Shown: piece after piece, positions 27,741 through 36,187 of the stretch
Layout of the letters: each line of letters begins with the position of its first letter
How positions within the stretch are numbered: position 1 is the first letter of the stretch
From: Opitutia bacterium
Lineage (GTDB): Bacteria; Verrucomicrobiota; Verrucomicrobiia; Opitutales; T3Sed10-336
Reading direction: 5' to 3'
Length of the DNA: 64,000 nucleotides
NCBI GenBank assembly: GCA_003558065.1
Contig: PWMU01000179.1
Coordinates: forward strand, 34,632 to 98,631
The notes under the pieces: generated by a model
Told to the model about the DNA's origin: nothing
The model's database searches: none
What the model saw: the letters and a program-made list of their open reading frames with translations, nothing else
Translations under genes and position numbers: made by a program

Positions 27741-27754
27741 TTTGATCAATCAAA
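27741..27754. promoter_or_regulatory. Perfect inverted repeat upstream of the metal importer
   Basis: TTTGAT-CA-ATCAAA, a perfect 6-2-6 palindrome 23 bases before the importer start. It overlaps a possible promoter (TTGATC, 17 bases, TCTAAT at 27765-27770). Location suits an operator for a metal-responsive repressor such as an MntR/DtxR or Fur/Zur protein, but the sequence does not match a known consensus well enough to name one. Confidence 0.45.
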
Positions 27755-27777
27755 TTACCAACAATCTAATAATAGAA

Positions 27778-28728
27778 ATGAGAAACCGCTTCCGCCAAAA
27801 ATTTGACCGTCTGCTCAAAACCGGCGCGATTGCGCCACTCCTGCTCATCCTTTTCGGCTGCGGCCCCAATGACCACGGCTCGGCGAATGACGACCGCCCG
27901 GTCGTGGTGACGAGCTTCACGGTTATTGAGGATTTCACCAGGCAGGTGGCCGGAGACCATATCAACGTGCGCGTCCTGGCGCCCGCGGGTGCCGAAGTTC
28001 ACGAATGGGAGCTCTCTCCGCGGAATTTCATTGACCTGGAACGGGCCGACCTGGTGTTCACCAACGGTTTCGGCCTCGAACAATGGATTCCCCAACTCCG
28101 GGCGACTCTCTCGGACGGCGTCGACATCGTCCCTGTCGCTGAAAAGAGCGGTTACGAGACGATCCCCATTCGCACGGGAGATCTGGAGGGCAACCCGGAT
28201 CCTCACCTGTGGATGGATCCCCGGGCGGTGGCGGCCTACGTCGAGGTCATCCGCGACCGGCTGATCGAACTCGATCCCGCCCACGAAGCGAGCTACCGTG
28301 AGAACGCGGAAAACTACCTGGAGAAACTCGACACCCTCCATTCGGAGTTGGAGCGTCACTATTCCGCCATTGCGGAAGACAAACGACTGCTGGTTACCAG
28401 CGAGGCGGCCTTTCTCTACTTCGCCAAGCGCTACGGATTTCGTCACGAGGGCATCTGGGGAAGCAATGCGGAGGAAGAAGGCACGCCCCGGCAGATCGCC
28501 CGGATCATTGATCTGATCCGCGAGCGGGAACCGGCCGCGCTTTTCTGGGAAAGCACGATTACCGACCGCTACGTGCAAAGCGTCTCGGAAGAGACCGGCG
28601 TCCCGATCGCCGGCCCGCTCTACGTCGACTCGCTGGGCGGGCCCGGCTCGGGCGCCGAGTCCTACCTCGACCTGATGCGCTCCAACGCGAAGCTGATCGT
28701 CGAAGCCTTGACGGGAGGAGACGCATGA
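27778..28728 (+). CDS. Mn/Zn ABC importer, substrate-binding lipoprotein
   Basis: 316 residues from ATG 27778. The signal peptide ends in a lipobox (ILFGC, cysteine about residue 24), so it is a lipoprotein. It belongs to the ZnuA/MntC/PsaA cluster A-I family: ligand histidines in EVHEWELSPRN and NPDPHLWMDPRA, then the glutamate/aspartate region (EEEGTPRQIARIIDLI, LYVDSLG). No histidine-rich loop is present, which favours manganese or iron over zinc. First gene of an importer operon; its stop overlaps the ATPase start (ATGA). Confidence 0.92.
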   Translation: MRNRFRQKFDRLLKTGAIAPLLLILFGCGPNDHGSANDDRPVVVTSFTVIEDFTRQVAGDHINVRVLAPAGAEVHEWELSPRNFIDLERADLVFTNGFGLEQWIPQLRATLSDGVDIVPVAEKSGYETIPIRTGDLEGNPDPHLWMDPRAVAAYVEVIRDRLIELDPAHEASYRENAENYLEKLDTLHSELERHYSAIAEDKRLLVTSEAAFLYFAKRYGFRHEGIWGSNAEEEGTPRQIARIIDLIREREPAALFWESTITDRYVQSVSEETGVPIAGPLYVDSLGGPGSGAESYLDLMRSNAKLIVEALTGGDA

Positions 28729-29582
28729 TTCAAAACCTGCACCCAACGATGACAGTGGAATCGAGCGACCGGAAGTTTTCCCGGAATCAGCCCCGTCCCG
28801 CCGAAACCAAGCCGCTGCCGCCGGCGATCGCGGCGGAAAACCTGTCGGCCTCCTACGGCGGCCCTCCCGTTCTCCACCGATTCAATCTGACCCTTCCGCA
28901 GGGAGAGCTCGTGGCGTTGATCGGTCCCAATGGAGCGGGCAAGTCGACCTTCTTCAAACTGCTGAGCGGCGTTATGCGTCCGACGGAAGGAAGTATTTCC
29001 GTATTCGGAAAACAGGTACGCGACCAGCGGCGCCGCAGCACGGTCGCCTACGTTCCCCAGGAGGAGCAGATCGACTGGGATTTTCCGATCTCGGTCTGGG
29101 ACGTGGTTCTGGCCGGACGCTTCGGGCGGATCCGCGAGGAAGGATTTCCGCGGCGCCTGGCCCCGCCGTGGTTTTCATCATCCCTTCACCACGATGCGGC
29201 GCACGAGGCGCTCTCGGCGGTCGAGATGCTCAAGCTCGCTTCGCGCCCGATCGCCGCGCTTTCCGGTGGACAGAAAAAGAGGGTTTTCCTCGCCCGCGCG
29301 CTGGCCCAGGAAGCCCGGATGCTCCTGCTTGACGAACCGCTGGCGGGGGTTGACGGGCGCTCGGCGGAATTGATTTTCAACGTGTTCTCCAGGGCACGGA
29401 AGGAAGGGCGAACGCTGATCCTGGTCACTCACGACCTCGCCAGCGCGGAAAAGTACGCCGACCGGATTGTCCTTATCAACCGCACCGTGATGGCCGAGGG
29501 GGCGCCGGAGAAGGTACTGACCCTGGAGAATCTGGCGAAAGCCTTCGAGGGAGGCTTCATTCCCGCCCGGTATGAACAATGA
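28725..29582 (+). CDS. Mn/Zn ABC importer, ATPase
   Basis: 285 residues. Walker A GPNGAGKST, Q-loop YVPQEEQIDWDFP (typical of metal importers of the MntB/ZnuC type), signature LSGGQKKR, Walker B LLLDEPLAG and the switch histidine in LVTHDL are all intact. The N-terminal 35 residues before the domain are unusual and charged; a downstream ATG 28749 may be the real start. It powers the importer with the lipoprotein upstream (4-base overlap) and the permease downstream. Confidence 0.93.
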   Translation: MIQNLHPTMTVESSDRKFSRNQPRPAETKPLPPAIAAENLSASYGGPPVLHRFNLTLPQGELVALIGPNGAGKSTFFKLLSGVMRPTEGSISVFGKQVRDQRRRSTVAYVPQEEQIDWDFPISVWDVVLAGRFGRIREEGFPRRLAPPWFSSSLHHDAAHEALSAVEMLKLASRPIAALSGGQKKRVFLARALAQEARMLLLDEPLAGVDGRSAELIFNVFSRARKEGRTLILVTHDLASAEKYADRIVLINRTVMAEGAPEKVLTLENLAKAFEGGFIPARYEQ

Positions 29583-29687
29583 CCGGCGTCACCCGCCGCG
29601 TCCCGAAAGCTTCGGAATTGCGGGATTGGTGTAACCCGTCGTCCCACATGAACAGAAGAGTTTCACGAGAACGCGAGCGACATTGAA

Positions 29688-30653
29688 ATGAGCGGAGTAG
29701 TTTTGCAACTGTCGGCCGAGGGAAGCGGCCCTCTCTATCAGTGGGGGGAAGCCCTGGTGGACGTTCTGATCGCGGCCCTGATGCTCTTGGTCAATTTATT
29801 TCCGGAGCGCATTTCGGAACCGTTTCAATACGGTTTTATGCAGCGCGCGCTGCTGACCTCGATCGTAGTGGGGGCGGTCTGCGGGGTTCTCTCGTGTTTC
29901 GTGGTCCTGAAACGTTGGGCGCTGCTCGGCGACGCCATTTCTCACGCGGTGCTTCCCGGTGTCGCGATCGCCTACCTGCTCGGACTCCCCTTCTTCATCG
30001 GAGCCTTTGTTTCCGGTGCGCTCACCTCCCTGGGGATCGGTGCGATCGAACGCAACACACGCGTCAAGGAGGACGCGGCGATGGGCATCATGTTTACGGG
30101 GGCCTTCGCCCTGGGGGTGGTCATCATCAGCCAGATCGCCACGTCGACGCATCTGATGCATATTCTTTTCGGCAACGTCCTCGGGGTCCGTACCCCCGTG
30201 CTTTTCCTAACCCTGCTGGCCGGGGCGATCACCCTTTCGACCGTATTCCTGTTCTACAAGGAGTTCCTGCTTTATGTATTCGACCCGGTTCAGGCGAGCG
30301 CCCTGGGCATGAATACCGCCATGCTCCATTACGGCCTCATGCTCCTGCTCACCCTCACCATCGTTGCCAGCCTGGAGACCGTGGGGATCATCCTGGTCGT
30401 GGCGATGCTGATCACGCCGGGTGCCACCGCTTATCTGCTGGTCAACAGCCTGCCAAGGATGATGCTGGTCGCGGCCGCGGTCGGCGTGTTTTCGGCGGTT
30501 GTCGGGCTCTATATTTCCTTCGACAGAAACATCGCCTCGGGAGGCACCATCGTCCTGGTCGCAACGGCGATCTTCGGACTCGCGTTCCTCTTCGGCCGCC
30601 AGGGAGTTCTCGCCGGAATGCTCCGGCACCGGGCGGCGGCGAAAGAAGCGTGA
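29688..30653 (+). CDS. Mn/Zn ABC importer, permease (ABC-3 family)
   Basis: 321 residues with eight or nine membrane segments. ABC-3 hallmarks include VVLKRWALLGDAISHAVLPGVA, a cytoplasmic coupling region, and FDPVQASALGMN. It starts about 105 bases after the ATPase, a wider gap than the 4-base overlap of the first two genes, but the same strand and theme make one operon likely. Moves Mn2+, Zn2+ or Fe2+ across the inner membrane. Confidence 0.93.
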   Translation: MSGVVLQLSAEGSGPLYQWGEALVDVLIAALMLLVNLFPERISEPFQYGFMQRALLTSIVVGAVCGVLSCFVVLKRWALLGDAISHAVLPGVAIAYLLGLPFFIGAFVSGALTSLGIGAIERNTRVKEDAAMGIMFTGAFALGVVIISQIATSTHLMHILFGNVLGVRTPVLFLTLLAGAITLSTVFLFYKEFLLYVFDPVQASALGMNTAMLHYGLMLLLTLTIVASLETVGIILVVAMLITPGATAYLLVNSLPRMMLVAAAVGVFSAVVGLYISFDRNIASGGTIVLVATAIFGLAFLFGRQGVLAGMLRHRAAAKEA

Positions 30654-30809
30654 AAACGAGTTCCGAATCCAAAGCGGAACCTTGAGCCGGCGGGAATACC
30701 CGGCCACCCCCGGCCGGCGGACGCCGCGGCACAAGCCTCGGCCATCGCCGGGACCCGTTTCGCCTCGGCACGGTCTTTTTAGACTTGAAGGGAAGGCCCG
30801 GAATCGAGC

Positions 30810-32129
30810 ATGTTGATTGCTTTTCCGTCATTCATGTCGTCGCAAACATCCTTGAAAGTTTTGGTGGTCGGTTCCGGGGGGCGCGAGCACGCGCTGGTTC
30901 AGGCCTGCCGGGAAAGCCCGCTCTGCCGCGAGGTGATCGCCGCCCCGGGAAACGGCGGGATGGCCGGTGACATCACCTGTTTTCCCGTGGCCGCCGACAA
31001 TCTCGAGGGTCTTGCCCGGCTCGCTTCGGAACAGGAAGTGGATCTGGCGATAATCGGCCCCGAAGTTCCCCTCAGCCTCGGTCTGGCCGATAGACTTCGC
31101 GAGAACGGCGTTCTGGTTTACGGCCCGGGAAAAAAGGCCGCGCGACTCGAAGGGAGCAAGGTCTTCACCAAGGAACTCCTAGAGAAGTACGGTATTCCCA
31201 CGGCGGAATCGGCAACCTTCACCCGCTCCGCGGACGCCCTGAACTACCTGGGGGAGCGGGCGCGATATCCCGTCGTGGTAAAAGCCGACGGCCTGGCCGC
31301 CGGCAAGGGCGTGTTGATAGCCGGCGACCGCGAAGAGGCCGAAAAAGCGGTCCGCGCCTGCCTGGACGAGAGGAAGTTCGGCGACAGCGGCGGCACCATC
31401 CTGATCGAAGAGCACCTGACAGGCGAAGAGGCATCGATTCACCTCATGGTTTCCGGAACCTCGTTCGTGGTCCTGCCGACCAGCCAGGATCACAAACGGA
31501 TCGGTGACGGCGATACCGGGCCCAACACCGGCGGCATGGGTGCGTACTCGCCGGCTGAAGTGGTCGATCCGGAATCGCTCGAGGTCGTCCGCGACCGGAT
31601 CATTCAGCCGTCGGTGGACGCGATTGCGGCCGAAGGGCTCGATCTGCTGGGAACCCTGTTCATAGGAATCATGCTGACCGAATCCGGTCCCCGGGTACTC
31701 GAGTTCAACGTCCGTTTCGGCGACCCGGAGACTCAAGTGATCCTGCCGCGGATGGAAACCGACCCCCTGGAACTGATGCTGGACTGCGCTTCGGGAAAAC
31801 CTTTGACCAAAGAGTTGCAGATCCGGCCGGAACCCGCTCTGTGCGTCGTGATCGCGGCCGGCGGGTACCCGAAAAGCTACCGGAAGGGCGATTTGATCGA
31901 GTTTCCTCCGAAAACACCGACTAACGCCTTTATTTTTCACGCCGGAACCTCGACCGATCGGGAAGGACGAATCGTGACCGCGGGCGGACGGGTGCTCGGC
32001 GTCACCGTCCTGGCTGAAACCCTGGCCGGGGCGGCCCAACAAGCGTACGCGCTCTGCGAGGAAATCCGCTTCGCCGACAGCTACTACCGCCGGGACATCG
32101 GCGCCAAACAACTTTCGCGCGAGCCCTAG
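30810..32129 (+). CDS. purD: Phosphoribosylamine-glycine ligase
   Basis: 439 residues; the family core begins at LKVLVVGSGGREHALV, so ATG 30834 (MSSQTSL) may be the true start instead of 30810. The ATP-grasp enzyme makes glycinamide ribonucleotide in purine synthesis. Conserved blocks: GPEVPLSLGLADRL, VVVKADGLAAGKGV, TSQDHKRIGDGDTGPNTGGMGAYSPA, and ARFGDPET-type VLEFNVRFGDPETQ. Full length. A REP-like palindrome begins at its stop codon. Confidence 0.96.
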   Translation: MLIAFPSFMSSQTSLKVLVVGSGGREHALVQACRESPLCREVIAAPGNGGMAGDITCFPVAADNLEGLARLASEQEVDLAIIGPEVPLSLGLADRLRENGVLVYGPGKKAARLEGSKVFTKELLEKYGIPTAESATFTRSADALNYLGERARYPVVVKADGLAAGKGVLIAGDREEAEKAVRACLDERKFGDSGGTILIEEHLTGEEASIHLMVSGTSFVVLPTSQDHKRIGDGDTGPNTGGMGAYSPAEVVDPESLEVVRDRIIQPSVDAIAAEGLDLLGTLFIGIMLTESGPRVLEFNVRFGDPETQVILPRMETDPLELMLDCASGKPLTKELQIRPEPALCVVIAAGGYPKSYRKGDLIEFPPKTPTNAFIFHAGTSTDREGRIVTAGGRVLGVTVLAETLAGAAQQAYALCEEIRFADSYYRRDIGAKQLSREP

Positions 32130-32160
32130 GAGCCTTTCGGCGAAGCCCGACGGACTCCTG
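32125..32160. repeat. REP-like palindrome after purD
   Basis: GGAGCCTTTCGG (32129-32140), a six-base CGAAGC loop, then CCGACGGACTCC (32147-32158), preceded by CTAG overlapping its first base. The stem is imperfect. The same loop and arms recur at 60065-60094, where the stem is perfect. The pair looks like a dispersed repetitive extragenic palindrome, and a RAYT transposase relic lies at the right end of the window. It may also act as the 3' structure of the purD mRNA. Confidence 0.6.
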
Positions 32161-32207
32161 AAAGCCGGCCGGAACTCGCCGGCGAGTGTCGCAACCAGCA
32201 GCTTTTT

Positions 32208-33245
32208 ATGATAAATTCGCTCATAAAGTCCCACATCCACCTTTGGATCACATTGCTGACAGCGACCGGCTGTTTCGTCGTCTCCCTGTCCGCGGAGGAC
32301 AGCCGCACGTTCTCGTCCGTGAGTGAGCTGTGGAAGGACCGCGAGGTCTTCCTCCCGGAATTTTTTCCGGAAATGGAAACGCTCTCGGCGGACGATATCT
32401 TTATCGAAGGACTGAAAAACCGTTTTCCCAACCGGATCCACCGCGAAATGCCCGAGCTCGAGCCGGGCCCGGCCGAATCACCGCGAATCGAAACCCTGAT
32501 GGAAGGTGTCAACTACGTGCGGGTTTACGATTTGGGAAGAGCTTTGTCAGCGCTGGAAGACCTGGTGGCAGCAAGCACCCTGGTGGTCGACCTGCGGCAT
32601 GTTCAGGCGGGACGGGACGACACCCTGGCCCTTGGAGCCCTTCTTGCGCTCAACGAAACAGTGGAGCTCTCGCTCTCCGAATCGGCAGCCGGAAATGAGG
32701 CGAACGCCGAGGCGCAGCACCTGCCGATCCAACCGGCCGGTCTCCGTCGTCCGTTGCAGCCGGTCTTTGTGCTCACCAACCGCGAAACCGCCGGACCGGT
32801 CGAAACGTTGCTGGCGGAACTCAAGGACAAGGGCCAGATCATTTCCATCGGCACGCCGACCGCTGGAAAAACGGGATCCTTCCGGCGGGTCCTCGAGGAG
32901 CCTCCCCTTTATGTCCTCAGCAGCGAATTGCGCCCCTCCTCGGGGGATTCCCTCCTCGAGACCGGATTCGTTCCGGCAGTTCGCATGACGGTATCGCCGG
33001 ATCAAGACCGGAAAGCCTACGAGGCGATGGAAGAGGGGAAATCGATCCTCGCCCTGGTCGGCGCCGACGGAGACAACGACGAGCCTCCGCCCGAGCCGGG
33101 AGAACTCAGGGAACTGCTCGACCGGGAAGAAAGCCGTGAGCCCGACGAGAACTCGGAACCCGTCGACACCATCCTGCAACGCGCCTACTTTATCGCCACC
33201 GCATTGAAATCCATGGGGAAGATCGCCCCCCCCGAATCAAACTGA
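32208..33245 (+). CDS. Secreted S41-like protein, probably catalytically inactive
   Basis: 345 residues with a signal-like N-terminus (about 10-29, LWITLLTATGCFVVSLSA). Residues 120-235 resemble the core of tail-specific (S41) proteases: a strand-turn LVVDLRHVQAGRDD, then NRETAGPVETLLAELKDKGQ and IGTPTAGKTGSF. The lysine of the TxGK motif is present. The position of the nucleophile serine (in SASASE of Tsp) is taken by glycine in TAGPVE. I infer a non-catalytic homologue. The C-terminus is acidic (DGDNDEPPPEPGEL). It directly precedes the phosphatase gene (3 bases). Confidence 0.5.
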   Translation: MINSLIKSHIHLWITLLTATGCFVVSLSAEDSRTFSSVSELWKDREVFLPEFFPEMETLSADDIFIEGLKNRFPNRIHREMPELEPGPAESPRIETLMEGVNYVRVYDLGRALSALEDLVAASTLVVDLRHVQAGRDDTLALGALLALNETVELSLSESAAGNEANAEAQHLPIQPAGLRRPLQPVFVLTNRETAGPVETLLAELKDKGQIISIGTPTAGKTGSFRRVLEEPPLYVLSSELRPSSGDSLLETGFVPAVRMTVSPDQDRKAYEAMEEGKSILALVGADGDNDEPPPEPGELRELLDREESREPDENSEPVDTILQRAYFIATALKSMGKIAPPESN

Positions 33246-33248
33246 GCC

Positions 33249-33728
33249 ATGGCCGCCTTTCCCGGAACCGTCCTTTTCGTATGTACGGCAAATATCTGCC
33301 GCAGCCCCATGGCACAGAAACTTCTCGAGCACGCCCTGCAAAACGAATCTCCTTCTCTTTCGAGCCTGGAAGTGAAATCCGCCGGCGTTGCGGCCTACCC
33401 CGGAGACCGCGCCTCGGAAAACGCGGTTCGCGCCCTGAAGAAGGTCGGCATCGAACTCGAAGACCACCGCAGCCAACCGGTCACAAGCAATCTCCTGGCC
33501 GAATCCCTCGCCGTGTTCTGCATGACGGAAAACCACAGGCGCCTGCTCAACGCCCAATTCTCGAACCTTCCCGAGCACGTCTACCTCATCCGCGAATTCC
33601 TCCCCGCGGAAAAGGGACGCGAAGTCCCCGACCCCTTCGGCGCCGACCTCGAAGCCTACGAGGCCTGCCGCGACAGCATGGTGGAGGCCATCCCCCCGAT
33701 CCTCCGTTTTCTCAAGACCCTGGTTTGA
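33249..33728 (+). CDS. Low-molecular-weight protein tyrosine phosphatase
   Basis: 159 residues, the family's usual size. The P-loop VCTANICRSP (Cys12, Arg18) and the general-acid loop in VPDPFGAD are intact. Isoleucine precedes the second cysteine, where arginine phosphatases of the YwlE type have threonine, so tyrosine specificity is more likely. It is followed by glyA, an arrangement also common in Firmicutes near rpiB. Possible targets are exopolysaccharide tyrosine kinases, none of which are in the window. Confidence 0.92.
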   Translation: MAAFPGTVLFVCTANICRSPMAQKLLEHALQNESPSLSSLEVKSAGVAAYPGDRASENAVRALKKVGIELEDHRSQPVTSNLLAESLAVFCMTENHRRLLNAQFSNLPEHVYLIREFLPAEKGREVPDPFGADLEAYEACRDSMVEAIPPILRFLKTLV

Positions 33729-33845
33729 GGCGGATCCGGACCGTCCCTCCCGCATGCGAAACCGCGACACTCACTCCGTTTCCCCGCTGCAAAAAAAGCC
33801 CTTTACCTGACGGCCATTTTCCGGGAAGCTGTCCGTTTACAAGTT

Positions 33846-35123
33846 ATGACGGTTTCAGAAAAAAACACACTCTCTCCCGCCGCTCTCTCGGATCTCGATC
33901 CGGACATACACGCCGCTATCCAGTCCGAGTGCGAACGGCAACAGAATCACATCGAGCTGATCGCTTCGGAGAACTTCACCCTCCCCGCCGTGATGGCCGC
34001 CCAGGGAAGCGTCCTCACAAATAAATACGCCGAGGGCTACCCCGGGAAACGCTGGTACGGCGGATGCGAGTACGTCGACGTCGTCGAGCGACTCGCCATC
34101 GAACGCGCCAAGGCGCTCTTCGGAGCCGAACACGCCAACGTCCAGCCGCATTCGGGGAGTCAGGCAAACACGGCGGTCTACCTCTCCGTCCTGAAACCCG
34201 GGGACAAGATCCTCACGATGAATCTGAGTCACGGCGGCCACCTGACCCACGGGCACCCGATGAATTTCAGCGGGCAGCTCTTCCATGTCGTCAATTACGG
34301 GGTCGGCGAGAAGGACGAACGGATCAACTACGACGAAATCGCCGAGGTCGCCGCCCGGGAAAAACCGGCCATGATCACCGTCGGCGCCTCCGCCTACTCG
34401 CGCGTCATCGACTTCGAACGCATGGGGCAAATCGCCCGCGACTGCGGCGCTTTCCTGCTCGCCGACATCGCGCATATCGCCGGACTGGTCGCGGCGGGAG
34501 TTCACCCCTCGCCGGTTGCCCACGCCGATTTCGTCACCACCACCACCCATAAGACCCTGCGCGGGCCCCGCGGTGGCCTGATTCTGTGTCCGAAAAAACA
34601 CGCCAAAGCCATTGATTCATCGGTGTTTCCGGGAATTCAGGGAGGTCCCCTGATGCACGTGATTGCGGCCAAAGCGGTCTGCTTCCTGGAAGCGGCCAAG
34701 CCCGGGTTCAAGACCTACCAGGAGCAGGTCGTCACCAACGCCCGAACCCTGGCCGAAAGCATGGCTTCCCGCGGTTTTCGCATCGTCAGCGGAGGAACCG
34801 ACAACCATTTGATGCTTATTGATTTGCGTAACAAGAACGCCGAGCTGACCGGAAAAAAGGCTCAGGAGGGACTTGACCGGGCCAACATCACCTGCAACAA
34901 AAACACGATTCCCTTCGAAACCCGGAGTCCCTTCCAGGCGAGCGGCATTCGGCTCGGGACTCCCGCGGTCACCTCGCGGGGCATGGGCGAAGCCGAAATG
35001 AAAGAAATCGCCGAAGCGCTCGATCTTGTTCTCAGTCAACCGGATTCAGAAGATTCAGTTGCTTCCGCAAAGGAAAAGGCGCTCTCTCTCTGCCAACAGT
35101 TTCCACTCCCTTACCAATTTTAA
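33846..35123 (+). CDS. glyA: Serine hydroxymethyltransferase
   Basis: 425 residues. PLP enzyme converting serine and tetrahydrofolate to glycine and 5,10-methylene-THF. The Schiff-base lysine is Lys236 in [14 protein letters not shown]. Other family signatures: IELIASENF (about 36-44), [33 protein letters not shown], and [11 protein letters not shown] near the end. No sign of truncation. It starts about 117 bases after the phosphatase gene and is followed by a 229-base leader for the pseudopilin. Confidence 0.97.
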   Translation: MTVSEKNTLSPAALSDLDPDIHAAIQSECERQQNHIELIASENFTLPAVMAAQGSVLTNKYAEGYPGKRWYGGCEYVDVVERLAIERAKALFGAEHANVQPHSGSQANTAVYLSVLKPGDKILTMNLSHGGHLTHGHPMNFSGQLFHVVNYGVGEKDERINYDEIAEVAAREKPAMITVGASAYSRVIDFERMGQIARDCGAFLLADIAHIAGLVAAGVHPSPVAHADFVTTTTHKTLRGPRGGLILCPKKHAKAIDSSVFPGIQGGPLMHVIAAKAVCFLEAAKPGFKTYQEQVVTNARTLAESMASRGFRIVSGGTDNHLMLIDLRNKNAELTGKKAQEGLDRANITCNKNTIPFETRSPFQASGIRLGTPAVTSRGMGEAEMKEIAEALDLVLSQPDSEDSVASAKEKALSLCQQFPLPYQF

Positions 35124-35352
35124 ACTTGCACGCCCGATTTAATATGGCACCTTCCTCAAACAGTTACTGTCTTTAAGGCTTGGAACGGTGTGAAATATTC
35201 ATTAATTTCCAAGTGACAAACCGTGCAGCGTAAGCTACTTTAGTTATAGCTAGTAAAATAAGTTAGAAACGAACGAACGGAAACCAAACGAGCAACAAGC
35301 ACTCACTCACCCAAGCAAGATAAAACCAACAAACTCAATCCGTAACACGTAT

Positions 35353-36096
35353 ATGAAAACGCATCCCAAAAAGGGCTTCACCCTGATCGAGCTCCTAACC
35401 GTCATCGCGATCATCGGCATTCTTGCCTCGATCCTTATTCCGACTGTTAGCAAAGTCCGGGAAACCGCTCGTCGCACCGTCGACAGCAGCAACCTAAGGC
35501 AGGTCGGGCAAGCTTCCTTGATCTATGCCAATGACAATCGCGAGCGTCTGCCGGGCGAAGACACCAACGGCAACGGTCCGACTATCTTCAACGACCAGGA
35601 CGTCAACAACATCCATTACTTTGCCGCTGCTCTGGCCCTTGGCGGCGGATTGAACGACGCTTCAATCTGGATCTCGGCCAGCGACAACGAAGCCGACGCG
35701 AGCGACAAGTCCACCGTCCTGAACCAGCAGAGGGACGACGTCCACACCGATTTCGACGGCGAGGTACTGAGCTTCCAGGTCGTGGCAGGGCTGTCGACCA
35801 GCTTCTCCTCCACCACTCCGGTCGCCTTTACTCGCGGCCTCGGTCAGGACGGACGCTGGGTCAGCCGCAGCGACGGTTCGGTCTACGGCTCGGATGGCGG
35901 CCACATTGTCTTCCTCGGCGGCAACGTCAACTGGAAGCGCGACAATCGTGACGACAACCGCTTGGTTGCCTACGACGACTCAGTCGGCGATCAGGGACGT
36001 ACCGAAAACATCCTGGATACCTTTACGACAAGGCAGCAGGTGTTCGTCGAAGGCTCCGGGCCGATCGGCAACAACACCGCCGGAAACGCCAACTAA
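35353..36096 (+). CDS. Type II/IV pseudopilin (PulG-like)
   Basis: 247 residues. A short basic leader (MKTHPKKG) ends in the prepilin peptidase site G|FTLIELL with the conserved Glu5 of the mature protein, followed by the hydrophobic helix TVIAIIGILASILIPTV. The C-terminal part is of a verrucomicrobial/planctomycete type (NLRQVGQASLIYANDN, DGGHIVFLGGNVNW). Secreted and assembled by a pilus or type II secretion machine; none of that machinery is in the window. The 229-base upstream region is AT-rich for this window and should hold the promoter, but no clear -35/-10 pair was found. A perfect terminator follows. Confidence 0.85.
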   Translation: MKTHPKKGFTLIELLTVIAIIGILASILIPTVSKVRETARRTVDSSNLRQVGQASLIYANDNRERLPGEDTNGNGPTIFNDQDVNNIHYFAAALALGGGLNDASIWISASDNEADASDKSTVLNQQRDDVHTDFDGEVLSFQVVAGLSTSFSSTTPVAFTRGLGQDGRWVSRSDGSVYGSDGGHIVFLGGNVNWKRDNRDDNRLVAYDDSVGDQGRTENILDTFTTRQQVFVEGSGPIGNNTAGNAN

Positions 36097-36123
36097 GTCT
36101 GTACGAAATTCATTCGGCAAAAG

Positions 36124-36154
36124 GAGCCGGGTCTTGCGACCCGGCTCTTTTTTT
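36124..36154 (+). terminator. Rho-independent terminator after the pseudopilin
   Basis: GAGCCGGGTC (36124-36133), loop TTGC, GACCCGGCTC (36138-36147), then seven T. Perfect 10-pair stem with a T run, 27 bases after the pseudopilin stop. Confidence 0.93.
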
Positions 36155-36187
36155 GTCCCTATGTCAGGGACTCTTTCTTCATCAACC

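Noticed and set aside
35124..35352. Promoter or riboswitch in the pseudopilin leader
   Set aside because: AT-rich and long, but no -35/-10 pair of acceptable quality and no known riboswitch core were found.
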